NCBI GenBank assembly: GCA_036260935.1
Contig: DATALQ010000035.1
Location: 62,001 to 126,000 of the forward strand
DNA: 64,000 bases
Direction: 5' to 3'
Origin: JAEYOM01 sp036260935
GTDB taxonomy: Bacteria; Bacillota; Clostridia; Acetivibrionales; DTU013
The notes beneath the pieces were generated by a model. That model worked only from the letters and a program-made list of their open reading frames with translations, was not told the DNA's origin and ran no database searches. The translations under genes and the position numbers were made by a program. This document shows, in pieces, positions 1 through 7,073 of the stretch. Positions within the stretch are counted from its first letter, which is position 1; each line of letters begins with the position of its first letter.

Positions 1-164
1 GTTGTAACGTGAAGGCAGCAGCTCATTTTAATACCGGCCAGCGGTTTCTCCTTTGCAAATCTCTCCCTGATCATTTTCAAAACGGGCATCTGGTTATCAG
101 CCCATTCGATCCTCAGTTTGCCCCTTGGCGCCAACGATTTGTCCTTGATATCGCATTTTACCAT
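1..164 (-). CDS. ahcY: S-adenosylhomocysteinase, N-terminal fragment (cut by window edge)
   Basis: Only the first 54 codons are in the window; the gene continues beyond position 1. The frame starts at an ATG with an AGGAGG ribosome binding site 8 nt upstream (173-178). The visible residues contain LRIEWADNQMPVLKMIRERF and, near the edge, CCLHVTT, which match the N-terminus of S-adenosylhomocysteine hydrolase. The family hydrolyses S-adenosylhomocysteine to adenosine and homocysteine in the cytoplasm, relieving product inhibition of methyltransferases. It lies 58 nt downstream of a methyltransferase gene on the same strand, so the two are probably cotranscribed. Catalytic and NAD-binding parts are out of view. 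Confidence 0.85.
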   Translation of the reverse strand, partial: MVKCDIKDKSLAPRGKLRIEWADNQMPVLKMIRERFAKEKPLAGIKMSCCLHVT

Positions 165-222
165 ACGTAAAACCTCCTGATTGTCATTATGTACATTTAT
201 AGATTACCCTGATCAATAAGTT

Positions 223-1023
223 TTATTTTTCGGCGAGCAGAACGAATATGCCCTCGTCTCCCTTTTTACCGGCAGGCTTTTTGTTTACCGATTCGATCTG
301 TATATTCTTAAAACCGCATTCGGCGAACCATTCCCTCACCCTGTTCTGTGAAAAGCCCTGCCAGATATCATGCATCCTGTCCTTGAACTCAACGTTGGAG
401 TGTTCCTTAAGGTCCGCAAGATATACCCTGCCTCCGGGTTTCAAAACCCTGTACATCTCTTTAATGGCCAGCAAGGGCTCTTCGACGTGGTGCAGGAACA
501 TATTCGTACAGACAAGATCCACACTTTCGTCCTCAAGCGGCATATCGCAGCCGTCGCCTTCGACGGTGCGGATATTTGCCAAACCTCCCCGAACTGCTTT
601 TTTGTTGAGCTCCTTGAGCATTTCACCCGATATGTCTACCGCAATTACCTTCTTCACCTTCGGCGACACTGCGCGTGAAAGGTAGCCGTCTCCGGCACCC
701 AGGTCCACAAGCGTCATGCTTTCTTTCAGGAGTCCCGTATCGAACAGTCTGCCGATTACCGCTTCATCGTAATAATCCCCGCGAAGGTTTTCCCATTCCG
801 GTGCTACGCTGTCGAAGAATTCCCTTGAATCGCTGTCGCTGGAGGAATATTGCATCGAATCGCCCGAGGAAAGCCACTGTATGAGTGCCTGCCTGCTGAA
901 ACGCCATTCTCTGCCTATTTTCCTTGCAGGAACCTTTTCTTCCTTGAGCAGCTTTATAAATGTTTTAATACTGACGTTGAACAGTTCTGCAGCCTCTTCC
1001 ATATTGAGGATTTCTTTATCCAT
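223..1023 (-). CDS. HTH (excisionase-like) domain fused to a class I SAM methyltransferase
   Basis: A 266-residue protein. Residues about 5-55 form an excisionase/MerR-like helix-turn-helix with the typical pattern NMEEAAELFNVSIKTFIKLL and an arginine-rich wing ending REWRFSR. From about residue 95 follows a Rossmann methyltransferase: motif I LVDLGAGDGYLSRA, the acidic VIAVDIS strand and LVCTNMFLHHV before VLKPGGRVYLADL, a UbiE/Methyltransf_11 type. The ATG at 1023 is preferred over the upstream in-frame start because GGAAAGGGAG precedes it. A TTGATA-17-TAGAAT promoter lies just upstream, and ahcY follows. The substrate is unknown; the HTH may bind DNA or only steer the enzyme. Related arrangements occur in Firmicutes; no specific role can be named. 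Confidence 0.8.
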   Translation of the reverse strand: MDKEILNMEEAAELFNVSIKTFIKLLKEEKVPARKIGREWRFSRQALIQWLSSGDSMQYSSSDSDSREFFDSVAPEWENLRGDYYDEAVIGRLFDTGLLKESMTLVDLGAGDGYLSRAVSPKVKKVIAVDISGEMLKELNKKAVRGGLANIRTVEGDGCDMPLEDESVDLVCTNMFLHHVEEPLLAIKEMYRVLKPGGRVYLADLKEHSNVEFKDRMHDIWQGFSQNRVREWFAECGFKNIQIESVNKKPAGKKGDEGIFVLLAEK

Positions 1024-1046
1024 AACAGTTACTCCCTTTCCTGTAT

Positions 1047-1075
1047 ATTCTAACTCAACCAAACAACATTATCAA
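1047..1075 (-). promoter_or_regulatory. Sigma-A promoter of the methyltransferase-ahcY unit
   Basis: On the minus strand, TTGATA (1070-1075) and TAGAAT (1047-1052) are separated by exactly 17 nt, close to the vegetative consensus. The start codon at 1023 is about 24 nt downstream of the -10, so the leader would be very short and has no room for a riboswitch. The -35 lies inside a 9-mer that recurs inverted in the opposing deoC promoter. Confidence 0.65.
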
Positions 1076-1188
1076 CAACTAATTTCATCTATATTCATTA
1101 CAATTACACCTTTTTTATATTTATATTCACTACGGAGCAGAAATAGAGGAACGAAACGGAGGGACGTTTCACGATCATTTTAAATTTG

Positions 1189-1217
1189 TTGATTAAATAA
1201 CTTTTATAGTTGATAAT
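1189..1217 (+). promoter_or_regulatory. Putative promoter of the nucleoside salvage cluster
   Basis: TTGATT (1189-1194), 17-nt spacer, GATAAT (1212-1217). The first gene starts at 1259. The -10 is inside GTTGATAAT (1209-1217); the reverse complement ATTATCAAC is at 1068-1076 in the divergent promoter, and a partial copy GTTGATTAA is at 1188-1196. These could be operator half-sites for a shared regulator; that is inference. Confidence 0.5.
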
Positions 1218-1258
1218 AAATATGGAAGAAAATATTGCTAGAATGCGAGGCTGGTAAA

Positions 1259-1924
1259 ATGGATATCAAAAAAATACTTGCTGCAGTCGATCACACCCTA
1301 CTCGCTCAAACCGCTACGTGGGAGCAGATAAAACAACTATGCGACGAAGGTATGGAATACAAAACGGCTTCCGTATGCATTCCCCCGTCCTTTGTCAAAA
1401 GGGCGAAGGATTATGTAGGAGACCGGCTTGCAATATGCACGGTTATCGGGTTTCCCAACGGATATTCCACCACTGCGGCAAAGGTTTTCGAAACTCGGGA
1501 TGCTATTGCCAACGGCGCCGACGAGATCGATATGGTCATCAATATAGGCGATCTTAAAAATAAACGTCATGACGCTGTTTTGAATGAGATTAAAAGCATC
1601 AAATCCGCCTGCGAAGGCAAAATACTGAAGGTGATCATCGAAACCTGCCTGCTTACAGATGATGAAAAAGTAGAGATGTGCCGGATAGTTTCAGAAGCAG
1701 GCGCAGATTTTATAAAGACTTCCACCGGCTTTTCGACCGGCGGTGCGAACGAAGCGGATCTGAGGCTCTTTGCTGCTAATGTCGGCAAGGGAGTCAGGAT
1801 AAAAGCGGCCGGCGGTATCAAAAGCCTCGAAACTGCGGAGCTTTTTATGGAAATTGGTGCCTCACGACTCGGTACGAGTTCGGTAGTAAAGCTTGTAAAG
1901 AATATGGAAGTCCAAGGATACTAA
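1259..1924 (+). CDS. deoC: Deoxyribose-phosphate aldolase
   Basis: A 221-residue class I aldolase. It cleaves 2-deoxyribose-5-phosphate to glyceraldehyde-3-phosphate and acetaldehyde, the last step of deoxynucleoside catabolism. Recognisable blocks are AVDHTLL at the N-terminus, the Schiff-base lysine segment FIKTSTGFSTGG, and VRIKAAGGIKSLETAE with the second active-site lysine. Length is normal for the short bacterial type. The ATG at 1259 was chosen over an in-frame TTG at 1235 because the protein then begins MDIKKILAAVDHT like its family and GCGAGG sits 8 nt upstream. It is first in a cluster with deoD 25 nt downstream. Confidence 0.95.
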   Translation: MDIKKILAAVDHTLLAQTATWEQIKQLCDEGMEYKTASVCIPPSFVKRAKDYVGDRLAICTVIGFPNGYSTTAAKVFETRDAIANGADEIDMVINIGDLKNKRHDAVLNEIKSIKSACEGKILKVIIETCLLTDDEKVEMCRIVSEAGADFIKTSTGFSTGGANEADLRLFAANVGKGVRIKAAGGIKSLETAELFMEIGASRLGTSSVVKLVKNMEVQGY

Positions 1925-1949
1925 AAATAAATTAAAAGGAGAAAAGACA

Positions 1950-2657
1950 ATGCCTATCCCAACACCACACATTTCAGCGGATAAAAACGATTTTGCCAAA
2001 ACCGTGCTAATGCCCGGCGATCCGCTTCGCTCCAAATACATAGCGGAAACCTACCTCGAATCGCCGGTACTCATTAACGATATACGCGGCATACAGGGCT
2101 ATACCGGAACCTATAAGGGAAAAAAGGTTTCCGTAATGGCAAGCGGAATGGGTATGCCGTCGATGGGCATCTATTCCTACGAGTTGTTTAATTTCTACGA
2201 TGTCGAGAACATAATCCGTATTGGCAGCGCAGGAGCGATACATCCGGATCTGAAGCTGCGTGACATAGTTATCGGCCTGGGAGCCTGCACAAATTCGAAT
2301 TATGCCGCCCAGTACAGACTGCCCGGTACATTCGCACCTATTGCCAGCTTCGATCTGGTTTTGAAGGCGTACGAGACTGCAAAACACATGGGTATCACGC
2401 TCAAAATGGGCAATGTATATTCCAGCGACACATTTTATGACGATGCGCTGAGCCTCGGCGAATGGCAGAAAATGAACGTGCTTGCCGTCGAGATGGAATC
2501 TGCGGCTCTTTACATGAATGCGGCAAGAGCAGGCAAAAATGCGCTGTGCATCTGCACCATATCGGATTGCCCGCTTACAGGCGGAGAAGAATGTTCTGCG
2601 GAAGAAAGACAGCTGACCTTCACCCAGATGATGGAAATCGCTCTTGAAATAGCTTAG
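1950..2657 (+). CDS. deoD: Purine nucleoside phosphorylase, DeoD type
   Basis: A 235-residue protein. It phosphorolyses purine (deoxy)nucleosides to free base and (deoxy)ribose-1-phosphate. PGDPLRSKYIAETYL near residue 23 is the phosphate-binding start of the hexameric DeoD family, followed by IRIGSAGAI and the nucleoside-binding VEMESAALY near residue 178-186, then TISDCPLTGGEE with the catalytic aspartate. A strong ribosome binding site (AAAAGGAG) precedes the ATG. The gene lies between deoC and the deoB-cdd fusion, feeding sugar phosphates to both. A second, unrelated-type purine nucleoside phosphorylase is encoded at 19874-20701. Confidence 0.95.
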   Translation: MPIPTPHISADKNDFAKTVLMPGDPLRSKYIAETYLESPVLINDIRGIQGYTGTYKGKKVSVMASGMGMPSMGIYSYELFNFYDVENIIRIGSAGAIHPDLKLRDIVIGLGACTNSNYAAQYRLPGTFAPIASFDLVLKAYETAKHMGITLKMGNVYSSDTFYDDALSLGEWQKMNVLAVEMESAALYMNAARAGKNALCICTISDCPLTGGEECSAEERQLTFTQMMEIALEIA

Positions 2658-2677
2658 GTAGGACGGGGATGATGATT

Positions 2678-4345
2678 ATGGCAATAAAAAGAGTATTCCT
2701 GGTCGTTCTGGACAGCTTCGGCATAGGCGAGTTGCCTGATGCCGCGCTTTACGGTGATGCGGGCAGCAATACGCTGAATGCGGTTGCGGCGAGTGACAAG
2801 TTCAAAACTCCCAATCTTGCGAAGCTCGGACTGTTCAATATCGACGGAGTTACCTGCGGAAAGCCTGTTAACAGTCCGGCAGGGGCCTATGCCCGCATGT
2901 CGGAACGTTCAAAGGGCAAGGACACGACTATCGGACACTGGGAGATCTCGGGCATCATATCGGAGCACCCTCTGCCCACCTACCCAGACGGCTTCCCTCA
3001 GGAGATAATTGAGAAATTCTCTTCGGCGACCGGCAGGAAGGTCTTGTGCAATAAACCCTATTCGGGGACCGACGTTATCAGGGATTACGGAAAGGAGCAT
3101 GTCGAAACCGGGGCGCTGATCGTTTATACGTCCGCGGACAGCGTGTTCCAGATCGCTGCACACGAGGATGTCGTACCTTTGAACAAGCTTTATGAGTATT
3201 GTGAGATCGCCCGCGGCATACTCACCGGCGAACACGGCGTAGGCAGGATCATTGCGCGCCCGTTCACCGGACAATACCCTGATTTTAAAAGAACCTCGAA
3301 CAGACATGACTTTTCGATCGCCCCTCCCCGCCCCACTATGCTCGATTACTTGAAAAAAGACGGTTATGAAGTAATTGCGGTAGGCAAGATTAACGACATC
3401 TTTTCAGGCAAGGGCATTACGGAAAGCATAAAGACAGCCAATAACAGCGAAGGCATGGCTCGTACCATGGAGCTGCTGGATCGCGATTTCAAAGGGATCT
3501 GTTTTACAAACCTTGTCGATTTCGACATGCTGTACGGGCATCGCAACGATGTCGACGGCTATGCGGCGGCATTGACCGCTTTCGATGTATGGCTTCCTGC
3601 ATTTCTTGAAAAAATGAACCCGGATGATATCCTGATGATAACAGCGGATCACGGCTGTGACCCGTCGACTGAAAGCACCGATCATTCCAGGGAGTATACT
3701 CCCCTGCTCGTTTACGGCAATGAGATCACACCTTCTGTAAATGCCGGTACTAGGGAATGCTTCAGTGATATCGCCGCTACGATCCTTGATATGTTCGGCA
3801 CAAAAGGCGACATAAAGGGAAAAAGCATGCTGCCGCTCATTTTGAAACAGCCGGCCCATTTCGAGGTTACTATGGTTCCTCAAACGACAGGCATAGTGGA
3901 TGCTCAATCTCCGGCCGGTGTTGATACTCAAAGTCTGGTGGCTCTGGCCTATGAGGCCAAGAGCAGGTCGTATTCCCCCTATTCACACTTCGCTGTAGGG
4001 GCGGCACTGCTGACAAAGAGCGGCAGGATCTATCTGGGCTGCAACATAGAAAACGCAGCCTATACCCCGACCAGCTGCGCGGAGAGGACGGCATTTTTCA
4101 AGGCCGTTTCGGAAGGCGAACGCGAATTCGAAGCCATAGCGATCGCAGCAGGTCCTACAGACGGGAGAGCTTATGACAAATATAGTACTCCCTGCGGCGT
4201 TTGCCGCCAGGTAATGATGGAATTCTGTGATCCGGAACAATTCAAGGTAACCGTTTCAAAAAGCCTGCGGGATTACAGGACATATACCCTTAAAGAACTG
4301 CTTCCGCTGGGTTTCGCACCGAAGGATCTCGAATCGGGCATTTAA
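2678..4345 (+). CDS. Fused phosphopentomutase / cytidine deaminase
   Basis: One uninterrupted frame of about 555 codons carries two complete enzymes. Residues about 1-390 are phosphopentomutase (DeoB): LDSFGIGELPDAALYGD, the phospho-threonine loop GKDTTIGHWE, metal ligands in LVDFDMLYGHRND, TADHGCDP and DHSREYTPLLVY. After a linker of some 28 residues rich in Q, T, P and A comes a full cytidine deaminase of about 130 residues: SYSPYSHFAVGAAL, CNIENAAYTPTSCAERTA (zinc Cys and catalytic Glu in CAE) and PCGVCRQVM (two zinc cysteines), as in tetrameric deaminases. The mutase converts (deoxy)ribose-1-phosphate to the 5-phosphate; the deaminase makes (deoxy)uridine. Start taken at 2678 because GGACGGGG lies 9 nt upstream; the ATG at 2669 touches that site. 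Confidence 0.93.
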   Translation: MAIKRVFLVVLDSFGIGELPDAALYGDAGSNTLNAVAASDKFKTPNLAKLGLFNIDGVTCGKPVNSPAGAYARMSERSKGKDTTIGHWEISGIISEHPLPTYPDGFPQEIIEKFSSATGRKVLCNKPYSGTDVIRDYGKEHVETGALIVYTSADSVFQIAAHEDVVPLNKLYEYCEIARGILTGEHGVGRIIARPFTGQYPDFKRTSNRHDFSIAPPRPTMLDYLKKDGYEVIAVGKINDIFSGKGITESIKTANNSEGMARTMELLDRDFKGICFTNLVDFDMLYGHRNDVDGYAAALTAFDVWLPAFLEKMNPDDILMITADHGCDPSTESTDHSREYTPLLVYGNEITPSVNAGTRECFSDIAATILDMFGTKGDIKGKSMLPLILKQPAHFEVTMVPQTTGIVDAQSPAGVDTQSLVALAYEAKSRSYSPYSHFAVGAALLTKSGRIYLGCNIENAAYTPTSCAERTAFFKAVSEGEREFEAIAIAAGPTDGRAYDKYSTPCGVCRQVMMEFCDPEQFKVTVSKSLRDYRTYTLKELLPLGFAPKDLESGI

Positions 4346-4397
4346 TTTTCATATACTGCCTGACCAGGGATGTCAGGCTGACAGGATGGTGATCCAT

Positions 4398-5720
4398 ATG
4401 AGAATGTATGACATAATCGCAAGGAAAAAAGCCGGCTTCGAACTTGATGAAAGCGAAATCGAGTTTGCCGTAATGGGCTTTGTAAAGGGTGAAATACCCG
4501 ACTACCAAATGTCGGCTCTTTTAATGGCAATATATTTCAAGGGAATGACCAACAGAGAAACCGTGTCGCTTACAAATTGTATGGCGCATTCCGGCGATAT
4601 GATAGATCTTTCGGACATCGACGGCGTAAAAGTCGACAAACACAGCACGGGAGGCGTCGGAGACAAGACCACACTGGTCGTAGCGCCGGTAGCAGCCGCA
4701 TGCGGCGTACGTATAGCCAAAATGTCCGGCAGAGGGCTCGGACATACCGGGGGTACGATAGACAAGCTGGAATCTATACCGGGCTTCAATGTTTCCATTT
4801 CAAAGGAAGAATTCATCAATATCGCAAAGAAAACCGGGCTTTGTGTTGTCGGGCAAACAGGCAATCTCGCTCCCGCGGACAAGAAAATATACGCACTGCG
4901 CGATGTTACGGCTACAGTCGACTGCGTGCCGCTGATAGCTTCAAGTATAATGAGCAAGAAGCTTGCAGCCGGAGCGGACTGCATACTGCTCGATGTAAAG
5001 ACCGGCAGCGGAGCTTTTATGAAATCCGTCGAAGATTCTATCGAATTAGCCAGAGTAATGGTCGGCATAGGCTGGGGCGCGGGCAGGAAATGCTCTGCAC
5101 TTGTGACTGATATGGATATACCGCTGGGTTCGGCCATAGGTAATTCTCTGGAAGTGATAGAAGCTGTCGAGACTCTTAATGGGAAAGGTCCAAAGGATTT
5201 TACGGATTGCTGCATCGAACTTACGGCAAACTTACTGGAGCTCGCAGGCAAGGGTAATATTTCCCAATGTATGGAAATGGTAAAATCGGCTATAGCAAGC
5301 GGAGCCGCGTTGGAAAAATTCTGTGAAATGGTCGAGGCACAGGGCGGCGATCCGGCAGTAATAAGGGATACTTCCCGCTTCGGAACCGCGCCTGTCCTAT
5401 ATGAGGTAAAATCTCCATTCAGCGGCTATATCTCCGGTATGGACACGGAAGCCATAGGAATTGCATCGGTAATGCTCGGTGCAGGCAGGGAGAAAAAGGA
5501 CAGTCCGATAGATTATCTGGCAGGTATAATGCTCCGCAGGAAAACAGGCGACCACGTAAACGAGGGCGATACTCTTGCGGTTCTCCATACCTCCGTCAAA
5601 ACGCTCGTCAAAAACGCGGAAGACCATTTCCTATCGGCCTTGAGATTTTCTGAATCGAAGCCTGACCCAAGACCTCTCATTTACGCAAAAATAGAGAGGA
5701 ATAAAGTCACATTATGCTGA
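4398..5720 (+). CDS. pdp: Pyrimidine-nucleoside phosphorylase
   Basis: A 440-residue member of the thymidine/pyrimidine-nucleoside phosphorylase family, which splits uridine, thymidine or deoxyuridine into base and (deoxy)ribose-1-phosphate. The N-terminus MRMYDIIARKKAGFEL is typical; the phosphate-binding loop is DKHSTGGVGDKTTLVVAP and the family signature continues SGRGLGHTGGTIDKLESIPG. A C-terminal PYNP domain follows (IGIASVMLGAGREKKDSPID, GDHVNEGDTLAVLH). The ATG at 4398 has AGGATGGTGAT upstream and fits family alignments better than the ATG at 4386. In the pathway it stands between the deaminase and mutase activities that are fused upstream. pdp versus deoA cannot be settled by reading; Gram-positive context favours pdp. 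Confidence 0.93.
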   Translation: MRMYDIIARKKAGFELDESEIEFAVMGFVKGEIPDYQMSALLMAIYFKGMTNRETVSLTNCMAHSGDMIDLSDIDGVKVDKHSTGGVGDKTTLVVAPVAAACGVRIAKMSGRGLGHTGGTIDKLESIPGFNVSISKEEFINIAKKTGLCVVGQTGNLAPADKKIYALRDVTATVDCVPLIASSIMSKKLAAGADCILLDVKTGSGAFMKSVEDSIELARVMVGIGWGAGRKCSALVTDMDIPLGSAIGNSLEVIEAVETLNGKGPKDFTDCCIELTANLLELAGKGNISQCMEMVKSAIASGAALEKFCEMVEAQGGDPAVIRDTSRFGTAPVLYEVKSPFSGYISGMDTEAIGIASVMLGAGREKKDSPIDYLAGIMLRRKTGDHVNEGDTLAVLHTSVKTLVKNAEDHFLSALRFSESKPDPRPLIYAKIERNKVTLC

Positions 5721-5767
5721 AATATCAGGCATTATACATACATTGCATAAAATTGTTCGGTAAATAG

Positions 5768-5795
5768 TTGTATTTCCGATTAGGCATGCTAAAAT
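5768..5795 (+). promoter_or_regulatory. Possible internal promoter before the BMP lipoprotein gene
   Basis: TTGTAT (5768-5773), 16-nt spacer, TAAAAT (5790-5795) in the 126-nt gap after pdp. A separate promoter here would let the transport genes be expressed apart from the enzymes. The -35 is imperfect. Confidence 0.4.
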
Positions 5796-5846
5796 ATATT
5801 TAGCAGACATATTCCCATTACAAAAATTAAACAGGAGGAACTATTT

Positions 5847-6989
5847 ATGAAGAGAATTGCGGCGCTTGTACTTGCTCTTGCACTGGTGGTCACACTGTTT
5901 GCAGGCTGCAGTACTTCAGCTTCAAAGGGCTTCGAGATCGCACTCATTACAGACAAGGGAAACATCGATGACAAATCCTTCAACCAGGGCGCTTGGGAAG
6001 GCGTAGTTGCGTTTGCAGAAGCAAACAAGATCTCCCACAAGTACTACAAGCCCGAAGAGGCTTCCGATGCCGGCTACCTTGCAGCTATCGATCTGGCTGT
6101 CACCGGCGGGGCAAAAGTTGTCGTAACACCTGGTTTCCTTTTCGAAGTTCCGGTTTATGAAGCACAGACAAAATACCCCAATGTTAAATTTATTCTTCTC
6201 GATGGAGCACCTCACACGGCCGATTATGCAAAATATGACACAAAGAGCAACGTAGCAAGTGTTATGTATGCTGAAGAACAGCCCGGTTACCTCGCAGGCT
6301 ATGCAGCAGTTCAGGACGGCTACAAAAAGCTCGGTTTCATGGGCGGCATGGCATTCCCTGCTGTTCAGGCATATGGTTACGGCTACCTGCAGGGCGCTGA
6401 AGCCGCTGCTGCAAAACTCGGTCTTGCCGATGGTTCGATATCAGTCACATTCCATTATACGGGCGACTTCGCAGAAACCGATACCAACAAGGCAACTGCA
6501 AAGACAATGTACCAGGAAGGCACCGAAGTCATATTCGCATGCGGCGGTTCAGTCGGAAAGAGCGTTATGGCTGCTGCTACCGAAGCAGGCAAGAAGGTCA
6601 TAGGCGTTGACGTTGACCAGAGATATGACAGCGATACAGTTATCACTTCCGCAATGAAAGGCCTCGGCGCATCAGTTCAGGCTGTACTCAAGTCAATTTA
6701 CAAAGATAAGAACTGGGACACTTATGCAGGCAAAACCACTACCTTCAATGCGGCAAATGATGGTATAGGCCTCCCCACTGTCGTTATAGGCACTCCCAAC
6801 GGCAATGCGTTCGATAGATTCAAAGCCTTTACAAAGGCTGATTACGATGCATTGTACAAGACTCTTGCCGATGGTTCCGTAAAACCGATACGTTCGATCA
6901 AGGTTGCTGCTGAAAACGGTTATGCAACTGCTGACGAACTTGTTTCCGGCCTCGCACTCAAGAAGGTTGCCGTTAAAACAACGTATTAA
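5847..6989 (+). CDS. BMP-family nucleoside-binding lipoprotein of an ABC importer
   Basis: A 380-residue lipoprotein: signal peptide with lysine/arginine start, hydrophobic core and lipobox LFAGCS (Cys21 would be lipidated), so it sits on the outer face of the membrane. The mature part is a PnrA/TmpC/Med type (BMP) binding protein: IALITDKGNIDDKSFNQGAW near the start, then VVVTPGFLFEVP, GYLAGYAAV, FMGGMAFPAVQAYGYGYLQG, and GVDVDQRYDSDTVITSAMKG. BMP proteins bind purine and pyrimidine nucleosides. It precedes the ATPase and two permeases of the same importer. AGGAGG precedes the ATG. A hairpin terminator directly after it probably sets a high binding-protein to permease ratio. Confidence 0.92.
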   Translation: MKRIAALVLALALVVTLFAGCSTSASKGFEIALITDKGNIDDKSFNQGAWEGVVAFAEANKISHKYYKPEEASDAGYLAAIDLAVTGGAKVVVTPGFLFEVPVYEAQTKYPNVKFILLDGAPHTADYAKYDTKSNVASVMYAEEQPGYLAGYAAVQDGYKKLGFMGGMAFPAVQAYGYGYLQGAEAAAAKLGLADGSISVTFHYTGDFAETDTNKATAKTMYQEGTEVIFACGGSVGKSVMAAATEAGKKVIGVDVDQRYDSDTVITSAMKGLGASVQAVLKSIYKDKNWDTYAGKTTTFNAANDGIGLPTVVIGTPNGNAFDRFKAFTKADYDALYKTLADGSVKPIRSIKVAAENGYATADELVSGLALKKVAVKTTY

Positions 6990-7010
6990 TCGACTCGAAG
7001 TTCAATATGG

Positions 7011-7038
7011 GGGGAAAGGCATCTGTCTTTCCCCTTTT
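7011..7038 (+). terminator. Intercistronic terminator/attenuator after the BMP gene
   Basis: GGGGAAAG (7011-7018) pairs with CTTTCCCC (7027-7034) across an 8-nt loop and is followed by TTTT. It lies between the binding protein and the ATPase gene, so partial termination is the likely role. Confidence 0.75.
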
Positions 7039-7073
7039 ATGTATTAAAACTATTAATTTTAAAAGAGGGTTAT

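Noticed and set aside
2669..2677. ATG at 2669 as the start of the deoB-cdd fusion
   Set aside because: It abuts the ribosome binding site; the ATG at 2678 has proper spacing and gives the family-like N-terminus.
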